64,000 nucleotides of DNA from an uncultured Roseibium sp. (GCF_947499295.1 NZ_CANMNP010000009.1:62001-126000), one strand, 5' to 3'; numbered from the stretch's first letter, positions 35,457 through 44,473 are shown. The notes: a model not told the origin generated them from the sequence alone. Numbers and translations are program-made.

Positions 35457-35624
35457 TCAGCTGCGATCCAGACCGAGCATCAACAACGGATTGGGACCTT
35501 TGTGGTTTCGCCACTTGTCGCTGTTCTCAGGTCGGCGCAGGCGCGCAACCCAATTCGTTCTGGGTGCGCCATACTTCTTCAACAAATTGTCTACTTCATA
35601 AAAACGATTGTTCTCGCGGGTCAT
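35457..35624 (-). CDS. Candidate 55-residue small protein, unknown
   Basis: A short frame of 55 codons preceded by a strong purine-rich ribosome binding site (GGGAAGG) at suitable distance. The product starts MTRENNRFYEVDNLLKKYGA and is basic and aromatic, with WVARLRRPENSDKWRNHKG in the second half and no membrane segment. I do not recognise a family. Its setting in decaying DNA and use of codons such as AGA and GTA leave open that it is a remnant or a transferred gene. A basic nucleic-acid-binding peptide would fit the composition. Confidence 0.4.
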   Translation of the reverse strand: MTRENNRFYEVDNLLKKYGAPRTNWVARLRRPENSDKWRNHKGPNPLLMLGLDRS

Positions 35625-36009
35625 TTTCCTTCCCTTTCCATTGCACGGCTTTCGCCGTTTCCTACCTGGAATATGGGAAGGAAAATTCGCGGTTCCATTG
35701 TCGTGAGATTAACGTTTCGTCATGTTTGAAGCGCACGATCAGGATGAAGCCAATCCCCTGCCCCGTGCCGGATTCGGTTCACATCATCGAGTGGGGCGTC
35801 ATGCGTTCCGATCACAAGTGTCTGGATTGACAATCCTGCCTTGGTCAGCACCCGGAGATGCACCAGACAAAGCATGATTCATAGCTCGATCACGGACTGA
35901 CTGGCAGACAACCTCAATCGCGAGTGCTGACTTCCAAACACAGCCTCAGTGCCGTCACGCAATCCCTCAAGCAAAAATCCAACATGAGGAAGCCAGGCTT
36001 CACACCCGA

Positions 36010-36465
36010 CTTTCAGAGTGATCGCGCGAAGCACGCCATTGATACAGTACGGCACCCAGTTGCCTTTTCTGCGCCCAGGCAACGCTCCTCATGGAGCGTC
36101 ATGCACCGGACTATATGCTGCTTCATTCCAGCTCTGCGGACACTATCGGACATACATTTGGTGGTGGCAGCAAGGAATACCGCCGCCAGATCTGACGTAT
36201 TGACAATGCACTCTCGCGCGCCATCCCGATTTGGCGAAAGCTCGGCTACGATGTCATTGTCACTGCCGATCATGGCATGACTGAAGACGGTTGGCACGGT
36301 GGCACCACGTCCATAGCCACCAACGTCCCGTTATACCTCTTCTCGAATGCCCTGGCCCCGGAAGAAGAACAGGTGCATTCCCAACTCGGGATCGCCGCGT
36401 CGATCCTCGCATTGACCGGCATTGCTCCCTCGAACGGCATGGGGGATGCACTCCTGATACCGTAA
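36010..36465 (+). pseudogene. Remnant of a type I phosphodiesterase / alkaline phosphatase superfamily gene
   Basis: The C-terminal half of the family can be followed: APDYMLLHSSSADTIGHTFG, then GGSKEYRRQI, an in-frame TGA at 36193-36195, then RIDNALSRAIPIWRKLGYDV, IVTADHGMTEDGWHGGTT and a plausible natural end GMGDALLIP. The metal-binding ADHGM motif is intact. Upstream, TPLIQYGTQLPF (about 36033) lies in another frame, implying a frameshift near 36075-36090. No N-terminal half is recognisable. The gene is broken by at least one stop and one frameshift. Confidence 0.75.
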
Positions 36466-36626
36466 TCCACGCCGTGACGGATCCGCAATCCATCAGGCAA
36501 TCAAGCAGAATGCAAATTGACCGAAACTGGCTTGTCAGCAAGGTTCCAAGGCCGGATTAGACAATACCCGCCGCCCTTGTTCAGAGACAGGTAGGTATCC
36601 TCCGGCTGAAAAACGTGAGTTTGGGG

Positions 36627-37961
36627 TCAGGGAAACCGGATTTCTATTCTCAATCCCTTTCGTTCAGGATCATCTCGTCGGCTGGGGGACATTGAAAGCT
36701 CTGCCCCATGCAGGTTGGCGATGGTTTTCACCAGCGCCAGGCCAAGACCGGCACCGGGCGTCGTTCGGCTTTCCTCGAGCCGGTACATCGGCTCCAGCAC
36801 GCGGTCATACAAATGCTCTGGTATACCGGGACCGGTATCTGCAAGGACAAGGCTTTTGCCCTGCGCGGCAAGTGTAAGTTGCGCGCCCTCTGCCGTGTGT
36901 TTCAGACTGTTCTCGATCAGATTGGCAACGGCTTGAAGGATCAAGCGCCGGTCTCCTGAAATGCTCTCCGTTTCTTCGACAACAAGGTCGAATCTCCGCC
37001 CGCTGTCCTCGATGACAGCCTGATAAATGTCAGCCGTTTCCTCGGCAAGCACGGCCGGACTGAGGGTCTCGAACCTTTGCCGGTGTTCACCCGACTCCAG
37101 TTTGGCGATACGCAGCAGCGCCTCAAAAAGATCAATGATCTCATCTGTCTGTTCCAACGCCATGCCGATCGCATCTTCATCGGCCGACGCGGTTTCAATC
37201 ATTTCCAGTTGCCCGCGCAGTCGGGTCAGGGGTGTCTTGAGGTCATGTGCAATGTTCGCCGTCAGGTTCCGTGTCTGCCTCAACAGAATTTCCAGCTGAG
37301 ATGTCGTCTGATCGATTGATCGCGACAGACGAACGAAGTCGTCACTGCCGGATCCCGGTTCGATCCGTGCCGTCAGGTCTCCCGCGGCCACCTTGTCGAG
37401 CACTCCCGAGATGGCGGACAGACGCCGTTGTGCCCGCCAACCCAGGAGGCCTCCGATCATCAGCACGGCGACGAGCGTCAGAGCGCCCGATACAGCGAAT
37501 ATATTGATCAGGACCTCCAGATAGTCGTCGCGATCATCAAGGTTCGTCCCGACAGCAAGAGTGCCGCCGGCTGCGCGTGCGATGTAAACCCTCCAGATGC
37601 CGTCGAGATCCTCTCCAACAACCTTTCGGCCAAGTTTGACGGTCTTCAGTCCCGGTCTGTCCCCAGTGAGCTTTGCCAAGGCGCCAAACGTTGCTCCACC
37701 AGTTCCTTGAAAGGCGACAAACCGGTCTTCCGTCTCATAAAAGAGAGCATCATCTGGACCGTTTACAGCAATTCTGCCGGCAACATCGGCCAAGCGGGTT
37801 TCCAGTTCGGCGTCTATGCGGGCATTGATCTCTCTGTCGATGAATAGGATCGACACGAACCCTGCAAAAACGACAATAACGAGGAAGACAAGCGTAAGCT
37901 GCACTGTCTGACGCAGAACCGACATTTGCAGCAAGGCTCGTATCTGAGTGAGCAGATTCAA
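36627..37961 (-). CDS. Sensor histidine kinase (HAMP-HisKA-HATPase)
   Basis: A 444-residue inner-membrane kinase. Transmembrane helices at about 20-41 and 150-175 bracket a periplasmic domain of roughly 105 residues. HAMP follows, then the H-box TANIAHDLKTPLTRLRGQLE with H239, NLIENSLKHT (N-box), LADTGPGIPEH and PGAGLGLALVKTI. It is downstream of its response regulator gene with 36 bp between. The signal is unknown; a PepSY protein encoded divergently is a likely partner or target. Confidence 0.93.
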   Translation of the reverse strand: MNLLTQIRALLQMSVLRQTVQLTLVFLVIVVFAGFVSILFIDREINARIDAELETRLADVAGRIAVNGPDDALFYETEDRFVAFQGTGGATFGALAKLTGDRPGLKTVKLGRKVVGEDLDGIWRVYIARAAGGTLAVGTNLDDRDDYLEVLINIFAVSGALTLVAVLMIGGLLGWRAQRRLSAISGVLDKVAAGDLTARIEPGSGSDDFVRLSRSIDQTTSQLEILLRQTRNLTANIAHDLKTPLTRLRGQLEMIETASADEDAIGMALEQTDEIIDLFEALLRIAKLESGEHRQRFETLSPAVLAEETADIYQAVIEDSGRRFDLVVEETESISGDRRLILQAVANLIENSLKHTAEGAQLTLAAQGKSLVLADTGPGIPEHLYDRVLEPMYRLEESRTTPGAGLGLALVKTIANLHGAELSMSPSRRDDPERKGLRIEIRFP

Positions 37962-37997
37962 GGGCTGAGGCTCCAGCCAAAAACCCGATTTTCCGGA

Positions 37998-38675
37998 TCA
38001 CACTTCGAAGACATAGCCAGCACCTCGCTTTGTCCGGATCAGTGTTCCCTCGAACGGTTTTTCGATCTTTGCACGCAATCGACTGATATGCGTTTCAACA
38101 ACACTGCTGGTCGGGTCGAAGTTGATATCCCACACTCGTTCAAGAAGCATCGCCCGGGTCAGCACCCGGCCCTCGCTGCGCATGAACACTTCGAGAAGGC
38201 GGAATTCCTTCGCATTGAGATCGATTTTCTGGCCCTGTCGCTCGCAGGTCTGTTTCAGGAGATCCAGCTCAACGTCGCCGGACTTGAGTTTCACCGGCTC
38301 GGCATCCGAAACAGCAGACCGGCGACGGCCAAGTGCTGCAATTCGCGCCAGCAGCTCGCTTGAGGCGAATGGCTTGGTTAGATAATCGTCCGCGCCCGCT
38401 TCAAGGCCTTCGACCCTATCTTCAACTGCCTCCATGGCTGTCAGGAACAAGACAGGCGTGGTGTTTCGGGAGGCGCGAATGGCCTTTAGAACCGACAACC
38501 CGTCAATACCTGGCGTCATCCGGTCGAGCACAATGACATCAAAATCTCCGGTCGCAGCACTTGCCAGGGCTTCTCTTCCATCTGCAACCCAGTCGACCAC
38601 GTGACCGGCCTCGCTGAGGCTGGAATGCACCCACTTGCCGATGCCGCTATCATCTTCCAGAAGCAAAATGCGCAT
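37998..38675 (-). CDS. OmpR-family response regulator
   Basis: A 225-residue regulator. The receiver has EDD (7-9), phosphoacceptor D51 in VIVLDRMTPG, a Thr in FLTAMEA and the K of YLTKPFAS. The DNA-binding winged helix ends KRGAGYVFEV. It is the first gene of the pair with the kinase at 36627. It is divergent from the PepSY gene at 38881 across 205 bp, an arrangement frequently seen where the regulator controls the PepSY gene. Confidence 0.94.
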   Translation of the reverse strand: MRILLLEDDSGIGKWVHSSLSEAGHVVDWVADGREALASAATGDFDVIVLDRMTPGIDGLSVLKAIRASRNTTPVLFLTAMEAVEDRVEGLEAGADDYLTKPFASSELLARIAALGRRRSAVSDAEPVKLKSGDVELDLLKQTCERQGQKIDLNAKEFRLLEVFMRSEGRVLTRAMLLERVWDINFDPTSSVVETHISRLRAKIEKPFEGTLIRTKRGAGYVFEV

Positions 38676-38880
38676 CTTAAGTTCAACGTCCTCAGCCTTT
38701 GACGGTCCTCATGCCGTCTCTCCCCTCAAGGCGTACAACGTTCGATCCCGATGAGGAAATCGAATTTCGCTTCTTTACAAAAATGTATATTTCACGCCAG
38801 AGGCAGGCAAACTCCACCGCTTATCTCTTGGACATCGGAGGGCAACGAAGCCGTCGGAGAAAACCCAAGAGGACGATGAC

Positions 38881-39234
38881 ATGAAATCCACCGCCAAGAT
38901 TATCGCAGCCAGCCTGATCGCAGTCGGACTGACAGGCACTTCGCTTGCCATTGCAGCTCAGAAAAATGCTTCAGACGCGCCGCTTCATTCCGACCTTTCA
39001 ATCGCGCAGGTCTCTGAAATCGCACTTGCTGCACAGCCAGGCACAATTGAGGAAATCTCACTGGAAAACGAAGACGGCAAAGCAGTCTTTGAAGTCGAAA
39101 TCAAAACCGAAGCAGATGAAGTGGAGGTGCTGATCGATGCCGCCTCAGGTGAAGTGCTTTCGGTGGAAAAAGACAAAGACCACGCATGGTTCGGAGGCAA
39201 GGGCAAAGAGGCCGATGGTCAAAACAAAGGTTGA
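38881..39234 (+). CDS. PepSY domain-containing exported protein
   Basis: A 117-residue periplasmic protein: signal peptide (KIIAASLIAVGLTGTSLAIAA) followed by one PepSY domain (about 38-100: LSIAQVSEIALAAQPGTIEE, GKAVFEVEIKTEADEVEVLI, DAASGEVLSVEKDKDH). PepSY domains are small modulators, often of proteases or histidine kinases. The two-component pair on the opposite strand makes it a probable regulon member. It is followed 77 bp later by a small membrane protein. Confidence 0.88.
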   Translation: MKSTAKIIAASLIAVGLTGTSLAIAAQKNASDAPLHSDLSIAQVSEIALAAQPGTIEEISLENEDGKAVFEVEIKTEADEVEVLIDAASGEVLSVEKDKDHAWFGGKGKEADGQNKG

Positions 39235-39311
39235 CCCGAACCTCAAATGGAGTGGCGGGTCCCGGCCCGCTGCTCATTCCTAACCCCGCAAGACTAATTT
39301 TGGAGACTGTT

Positions 39312-39533
39312 ATGAAAACCATGAATTCCTACCTTGAAACCGGCAAGACTGCACTTCGGCGCTGCGGCGCAGCCCTTGCCGGGATAGTGGGCCTCGTTGC
39401 TGGCGGCCTTCTGGTTTCCGCTTTTGCCACGCTGGGGCTGGCGATCATCGGCATCGGAGCCGTTGCCATGTCGATCCTGCTTGCCGCCAGTGCTCTTGCG
39501 CCCGAAGAGGACAAGAAGGTGACAACAACCTGA
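39312..39533 (+). CDS. Small membrane protein, unknown
   Basis: A 73-residue protein with a short N-terminal cytoplasmic stretch, a long hydrophobic segment (about 22-62, rich in Gly/Ala: AGIVGLVAGGLLVSAFATLG and IIGIGAVAMSILLAASALA) that can form two helices, and a charged tail EEDKKVTTT. Not recognised. ATG 39312 has a GGAG site upstream. Its position after the PepSY gene suggests co-expression. Confidence 0.65.
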   Translation: MKTMNSYLETGKTALRRCGAALAGIVGLVAGGLLVSAFATLGLAIIGIGAVAMSILLAASALAPEEDKKVTTT

Positions 39534-39730
39534 CCTAGCGTGTTGAAGTCACACCGCGCCCTGCCCGGTCACAGCACCGGGCGCGCGTCAAACTTGTCCC
39601 CTTCAAAAGCATAAGAAGAAACCGGCTGCCGAGGGATTGAAATCCAATTGCAGGCCTTTTTCTGGCGAATCTCGGCAATTCGTCCTAAAACCGGTTGTAG
39701 CGAATTGGGGCCGCATCCACCGGAGCTTAT

Positions 39731-41506
39731 GTGACATTCGATCAGACCGCCCTCTTTGTGTTGTTCGGTGCCGTTTTTGTCCTGCTTGTCTGGGGCCGCA
39801 TCCGGTTCGACCTCATTGCCTTTGCGGCACTCATTCTGGGCGCGCTGCTCGGTCTTGTTCCGTCAGGTGAAATCTTTACCGGCTTCGGTCATCCTGCCGT
39901 CATCATCATTGCACTTGTACTGATTGTGTCCCGCGGGCTGATGAATTCCGGTGCCGTCGAACTTATTGCTGGCCATCTCCTGTCAGCCTCGCGAAGCCTT
40001 TCCGGCCATATCGGCCTGATGTCCGTTGTCGGTGCAGGGCTTTCAGGGATTATCAACAATGTGGCCGCGCTTGCTCTGTTAATGCCGTTGGATCTTGAAG
40101 CTGCCCGTAAGGGCGAACGGTCACCGGGCCTGACCTTGATGCCCTTGTCTTTCGCAACCATCCTCGGCGGCATGATTACCTTGATCGGTACGCCTCCAAA
40201 TATTGTCATAGCCGAATACCGCTCCGACGCACTCGGCCAACCGTTTGCGATGTTCGATTTCGCTCCGGTCGGACTGGTTGTTGCCGTAACCGGGATTGCC
40301 TTTGTTGCTCTTTTTGGCTGGCGCCTGCTTCCGGCCCATTTTCGAAAGCCGCCCAAGCAGGAAGGATTTGCTGAAAGTCTCTATTCAGCGGAACTCAAAG
40401 TCGGAAAAATCCCTGATGACAAACCGCTTAACGTCGGCGATCTCTACCCCGTTGCCGATGACAAAGACGTGGTCATCATTGGGCTGATCCGCAACGGCAG
40501 ACGCGTCAGGGGATTTGCCCGCCGCGAGCCGATCAAATCCGGAGACTTCCTGGTGGTGGAAGGCGACCCAAAGGCCATCGAGGCATTCATGGGCGCTGCG
40601 AAACTCGAATTCGCGGGCTCCGAACGGCACAAAGGCGGCCTGAGCGGCAGCGCCCTGTCGTTGCTTGAAGCCATCGTGCCCGACAACGCGCGCATCATCG
40701 GCCGATCAGCCTTCGACATGCGCCTGCTCTACGGTCAAAGCGTCACGCTCCTTGGCATATCCCGTCAGGGACGCCGCATCCAGAAGCGGGTGCGTCACGA
40801 GATCATCCGGCCGGGAGATGTCCTTCTCATGCTCGGCACCGAAGACCGGCTCGATCATGCCAGCAGCTGGTTGGGCGTCCTGCCTCTGGAAGGACGCAAG
40901 ACCGGTATGATCCAACGCAACAAGGCCTGGCTTGCCATCGCGGGCTTTGTTCTGGCCATTACGGCAGCCGTTGCCGGTCTTGCCTATTTGCCCGTCGCGC
41001 TGGCGGCATGTGTCGTTCTTTATTCTGCAACCGGGCTCATCAGCGGTTCAGAGGTCTATTCCGCCGTCGAATGGAAAGTCATTGTGCTGCTTGGCTCGTT
41101 GATCCCGCTCGGACAAGCCTTTGAAAATGCAGGCAACGCCCAGCTGATTGCCGATGGCATCGTAGCCCTGACCGCGGGAGCTCCGGCCTGGATCACACTT
41201 GCCGTGCTGATGATCGTGACCATGACGCTGTCGGATTTCCTGAACAATGTTGCCACCTGTCTGATTGCGGCTCCGATATCCGTTCAGATCGCAGGCAGTT
41301 TGGGTGTCAACTCGGACCCCTTTCTGATGGCGGTCGCAGTGGCTGCATCCTGCGCCTTCCTGACGCCGATCGGCCACAAGAACAACACCATCATCATGGG
41401 GCCGGGTGGCTATCGCTTTGGCGATTACTGGCGCATCGGCCTGCCTTTGGAGCTGCTGGTGCTGGTCGTTTCTATACCGGCAATCCTGGTTTTCTGGCCT
41501 CTCTGA
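39731..41506 (+). CDS. SLC13-family permease with two TrkA_C (RCK_C) domains
   Basis: A 591-residue membrane transporter. Two membrane halves (about 1-205 and 390-591) carry the repeated SLC13/DASS features: SGIINNVAALALLMP and LIGTPPNIVIAEY in the first, LSDFLNNVATCLIAAPI and GHKNNTIIMGPGGY in the second. Between them are two cytoplasmic TrkA_C-like domains (about 215-385: AELKVGKIPDDKPL, GRSAFDMRLLYGQSVTLLGI). The usual roles are sulfate, dicarboxylate or related anion uptake. It starts with GTG. The substrate is unknown. Confidence 0.9.
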   Translation: MTFDQTALFVLFGAVFVLLVWGRIRFDLIAFAALILGALLGLVPSGEIFTGFGHPAVIIIALVLIVSRGLMNSGAVELIAGHLLSASRSLSGHIGLMSVVGAGLSGIINNVAALALLMPLDLEAARKGERSPGLTLMPLSFATILGGMITLIGTPPNIVIAEYRSDALGQPFAMFDFAPVGLVVAVTGIAFVALFGWRLLPAHFRKPPKQEGFAESLYSAELKVGKIPDDKPLNVGDLYPVADDKDVVIIGLIRNGRRVRGFARREPIKSGDFLVVEGDPKAIEAFMGAAKLEFAGSERHKGGLSGSALSLLEAIVPDNARIIGRSAFDMRLLYGQSVTLLGISRQGRRIQKRVRHEIIRPGDVLLMLGTEDRLDHASSWLGVLPLEGRKTGMIQRNKAWLAIAGFVLAITAAVAGLAYLPVALAACVVLYSATGLISGSEVYSAVEWKVIVLLGSLIPLGQAFENAGNAQLIADGIVALTAGAPAWITLAVLMIVTMTLSDFLNNVATCLIAAPISVQIAGSLGVNSDPFLMAVAVAASCAFLTPIGHKNNTIIMGPGGYRFGDYWRIGLPLELLVLVVSIPAILVFWPL

Positions 41507-41557
41507 TCTGTCTCGACACTCACCAGTGTCGACCTTCTGAAACTGGACCTTCTTCAT

Positions 41558-42457
41558 ATGAGTACACCAAAACGAATTTTGTTCACTGGCGGTTCCGGCA
41601 AAGCGGGAAAACATGTCATTCCCTATCTGCTTGATCAGGGGCACAGGGTTGTAAATGTCGATCTGACGCCTCTTGATCACCCAGGCGTCGACAATCTGAC
41701 GGCCGATATCACCTCCTCAGGCGAGATGTTCAATGTCATGACGAGCTACGCCAATTTCGATGAGCTGGAACCCGGCAACGGTGTCCCGGCCTTCGATGCC
41801 GTCGTGCATTTTGCCGCTGTACCACGCATCCTGATCCATCCGGACAACAAGACTTTCGCTGTCAATGCCGTTGGCACCTACAATGTCATCGAGGCAGCGG
41901 TAAAACTCGGCATCAGGAAAATCGTGATCGCGTCGTCGGAAACGACCTATGGCGTCTGCTTTGCCGATGGCGTTGTCGATCCGAAAACCCTTCCCGTCGA
42001 AGAGGACTATGATGTCGATCCAATGGACAGCTACGGCCTATCCAAGGTCGTCAACGAGCAAACGGCTCGTGCGTTCCAGCGTCGCTCCGGATACGACATT
42101 TATGCTCTGAGGATCGGCAATGTCATCGAGCCGCATGAATATGATCGTTTTCCGGATTTCTTCAAAGATCCGGCACAAAGACGGCGCAACATCTTCTGCT
42201 ACATCGATGCGCGCGATCTCGGTCAGATTGTCGATCTGTGCCTGGAAAAGGATGGATTGGGGTATCAGGTCTTCAATGCGGGAAACGACTCCAACTCGGT
42301 CGATATTCCCAACTCGGAAATCCTGGAACGGTTTTTCCCGAGCGTTCCCCTGAGCCGCGATCTCGGCGACCACGAAGCGCTGTTTTCCAACCGCAAGATC
42401 CGGGACGTGCTTGGCTTCCAGGAAAACCACAATTGGAGGAAATACGTGAAAACCTGA
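41558..42457 (+). CDS. NAD(P)-dependent oxidoreductase, extended SDR (epimerase-type)
   Basis: A 299-residue extended short-chain dehydrogenase. The nucleotide-binding loop is FTGGSGKAGKHVIPYL, the active-site pair is YGLSK (Tyr/Lys), and ASSETTYG supplies the Ser/Thr. RmlD/GalE-type folds often act on sugar nucleotides, while close relatives include uronate and sugar dehydrogenases. The surrounding genes do not indicate a pathway. It follows the SLC13 permease by 51 bp. Confidence 0.85.
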   Translation: MSTPKRILFTGGSGKAGKHVIPYLLDQGHRVVNVDLTPLDHPGVDNLTADITSSGEMFNVMTSYANFDELEPGNGVPAFDAVVHFAAVPRILIHPDNKTFAVNAVGTYNVIEAAVKLGIRKIVIASSETTYGVCFADGVVDPKTLPVEEDYDVDPMDSYGLSKVVNEQTARAFQRRSGYDIYALRIGNVIEPHEYDRFPDFFKDPAQRRRNIFCYIDARDLGQIVDLCLEKDGLGYQVFNAGNDSNSVDIPNSEILERFFPSVPLSRDLGDHEALFSNRKIRDVLGFQENHNWRKYVKT

Positions 42458-42561
42458 CCACGCCTTCAACCAGTGCTACCGGAAACCGGTTTACTTGCCG
42501 GGATCCGGTGGATAGCGTCTGATGGCGCCGGAAGGGGAATGGCTAACATGAAGGAACGCCG

Positions 42562-42924
42562 ATGAATTTTCTGAAGATAGTGGCCTGCGCGAGCATGCTT
42601 TTTCTGACCGGGACAGCCGCCATGGCGCAAGGAACCGGCTCGGAAGGCTATTTCCAAGTATACAACAATACCGAGGGCAACATCGTTGTCGGTTTCTACA
42701 CTGATGACGGCAGTGGCTGGAGCGACAACTGGCTATCGGATGCCCTTGGTCCGGGCAAGAACGTGCGTGCTGAGTTTTATGCTGACACGGGCAACTGCGA
42801 GCAGGTACTTCAGATCGGCTGGCTCGGGGACGATGACAGCGAAGTTCTGGACGAGCCGATTTCAATCGATATCTGTGAAGCCAGCAATGTCTATTTGGAC
42901 GATAATGAAATTTATTTCGACTGA
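42562..42924 (+). CDS. Small exported protein, unknown
   Basis: A 120-residue protein with a clear signal peptide (MNFLKIVACASMLFLTGTAAMAQ) and an acidic, beta-rich mature part: YFQVYNNTEGNIVVGFYTDD, WLSDALGPGKNVRAEF, CEQVLQIGWLGDDDSEV. Two Cys in the mature part may form a disulfide. I do not recognise it. It stands alone between the SDR and the MaoC pair. Confidence 0.7.
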   Translation: MNFLKIVACASMLFLTGTAAMAQGTGSEGYFQVYNNTEGNIVVGFYTDDGSGWSDNWLSDALGPGKNVRAEFYADTGNCEQVLQIGWLGDDDSEVLDEPISIDICEASNVYLDDNEIYFD

Positions 42925-42997
42925 ACCTGGTCCAGTCTGGCTTCAGGAAACCTGATACATCCTGGCCTGCTCGACCGAATGATTCCGGAAAACACCT

Positions 42998-43453
42998 ATG
43001 TCGGATCTCCTTTATTTCGAGGATTTACAACCAGGTCAGGAGTTTGATCTCGGTTCGCTCACGGTCACTCGGGAAGAGATCATTGGCTTTGCTGAAGAAT
43101 TCGACCCTCAGCCATTTCACCTGGAAGACGCTGCAGGAGAAGCTTCGCTGCTCGGCGGCTTGGCAGCTTCGGGCTGGCACACAGGGTCCTTGGTCATGCG
43201 GTTGTTGGCCGCGAACCTCCTCAACAGGACAAGTGGCAGGGGCTCTCCGGGCATTAGCAAATTGCAATGGAAACAACCGGTCTTTCCGGGTGATACGCTG
43301 ACGGCCCGTGCCGAAATTCTGGAAACCAAGAACCTGCGCACCAAACCAGACCTCGGTATCGCAATTTTTCGGATTACAGCAACCAAGCAAAACGGCTCAA
43401 GAGTCATTCATTGGGAAAACCCGATCCTGTTCGCCAAGCGGGAGATCGCCTGA
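42998..43453 (+). CDS. MaoC-like hydratase, first of a tandem pair
   Basis: A 151-residue single hot-dog domain of the MaoC/(R)-enoyl-CoA hydratase group. The catalytic stretch FAEEFDPQPFHL carries the Asp and His of the hydratase motif, followed by GLAASGWHTGSLVMRLLA. Single-domain members hydrate enoyl-CoA or related esters. Its stop shares one base with the next start, and the two proteins are clearly paralogous, so they may form a heterodimer. Confidence 0.88.
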   Translation: MSDLLYFEDLQPGQEFDLGSLTVTREEIIGFAEEFDPQPFHLEDAAGEASLLGGLAASGWHTGSLVMRLLAANLLNRTSGRGSPGISKLQWKQPVFPGDTLTARAEILETKNLRTKPDLGIAIFRITATKQNGSRVIHWENPILFAKREIA

Positions 43454-43926
43454 TGACGAAACCCTTCGACGAAATCGAAATTGGTGAAACACTCGAGCTT
43501 GGGCAACACACCTTCACCCAAGATGAAATCATCCGTTTTGCAGAGCAATTCGACCCCCAACCGTTTCATTTGAGCGAAGAAGCAGCCGCTGCGACCCATT
43601 TCGGCCGTTTGTGCGCGTCCGGTTGGCACACCGCTTCAGTGTTCATGAAACTTTGGGTCGCGAGACACAAAGAGCTTGTGGCCGAAATGCTCGCCGATGG
43701 ACAGACCCCTGCAAAGATGGGCCCGTCTCCAGGATTTGAGGATTTGAAATGGATAAAGCCGGTCTTTGTTGGCGACACGCTTCGCTACAAGCGGATCGTC
43801 ACTGGCAAAACAGAAAGCCGCAGCCGACCGGAATGGGGCCTCGTTCACTCTGATATGCTAGCCGTCAATCAGGACGACAAACTGGTATTTTCGTTCAAGG
43901 GCACGGTTTTCGTCGAACGCCGATAG
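43453..43926 (+). CDS. MaoC-like hydratase, second of a tandem pair
   Basis: A 157-residue MaoC domain with the same motif, FAEQFDPQPFHL, and LCASGWHTASVFMKLWV. The start ATG 43453 overlaps the preceding stop by one base, giving translational coupling; an upstream in-frame start would lie inside the first gene. Similarity to its neighbour points to local duplication. The substrate is unknown. It ends convergently against the GNAT gene. Confidence 0.88.
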   Translation: MTKPFDEIEIGETLELGQHTFTQDEIIRFAEQFDPQPFHLSEEAAAATHFGRLCASGWHTASVFMKLWVARHKELVAEMLADGQTPAKMGPSPGFEDLKWIKPVFVGDTLRYKRIVTGKTESRSRPEWGLVHSDMLAVNQDDKLVFSFKGTVFVERR

Positions 43927-43979
43927 GCAACTACGCTTTCCTGAAACTGACGCGATCAGGTGCGCAGCAGGCGCCCACA

Positions 43980-44459
43980 TCAAAGCGCGCGCGCAAACAG
44001 TACTTCGTCGTGGATTTCGATCCCGTAGTCGCCCCGCAGCGGAATACCCGGCTTCTGCTCGCGCTCCCGGTCAATCACACCCTGACCGATCCGCTCGAGC
44101 CGAAAACCCCGTCGCTGATAAAACCGGAATGCATCCAGATTGTCGTTGGATGTGCGCACGGTCAGGCGCAGCATGCCGATAGAGCGGGCCTCGGTTACCA
44201 CTGCATCCAGCAACTGGCTTCCGACACCCCCCCAACGGTTGAGCGAGTCGAGCGTCAGGATTTCCCACTCGTCAGCACGCTTGATCAGGGTCACCATGCC
44301 GACAAGTTCTTCACCGTCGTATGCGACGTATCCCGGCAGTCGTGATGCATCGACCATTTCATTGTCGAGCATGATTTCAGGAGCCGTCCAGCGATCCATC
44401 AACAACTGACGGACGTCGGCGTGGTCACTCTCTTCGGTCGCACGAATAATCACAGGCAT
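43980..44459 (-). CDS. GNAT family N-acetyltransferase
   Basis: A 159-residue acetyltransferase. It starts MPVIIRATEESDHADVRQLL and has the acetyl-CoA-binding motif A region (LTLDSLNRWGGVGSQLLDAVV, here with Gly-Gly-x-Gly) and motif B DAFRFYQRRGFRLERI. ATG 44459 is chosen; the frame is open to 44519 inside bluB. The acceptor is unknown. It is last in the run mtnP-apt-bluB-GNAT, 15 bp after bluB. Confidence 0.87.
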   Translation of the reverse strand: MPVIIRATEESDHADVRQLLMDRWTAPEIMLDNEMVDASRLPGYVAYDGEELVGMVTLIKRADEWEILTLDSLNRWGGVGSQLLDAVVTEARSIGMLRLTVRTSNDNLDAFRFYQRRGFRLERIGQGVIDREREQKPGIPLRGDYGIEIHDEVLFARAL

Positions 44460-44473
44460 CTGAGATTCATCTC

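Larger units (their letters stand above)
35394..36626. other. Low-coding, decayed region between FAH gene and histidine kinase
   Basis: About 1.2 kb with no intact large gene. It holds a 55-codon candidate frame on the minus strand (35457-35624), a 12-bp inverted repeat (35623-35634 with 35675-35686) and the remnant of a phosphodiesterase/alkaline phosphatase-type gene (about 36010-36465, plus strand). Stretches from 35700 to 36000 show no clear frame. No transposase, integrase or flanking direct repeat was seen. Confidence 0.65.

Noticed and set aside
35394..36626. Decayed region as an integrated mobile element
   Set aside because: No integrase, transposase, tRNA target or flanking direct repeats were found; only gene decay is visible.
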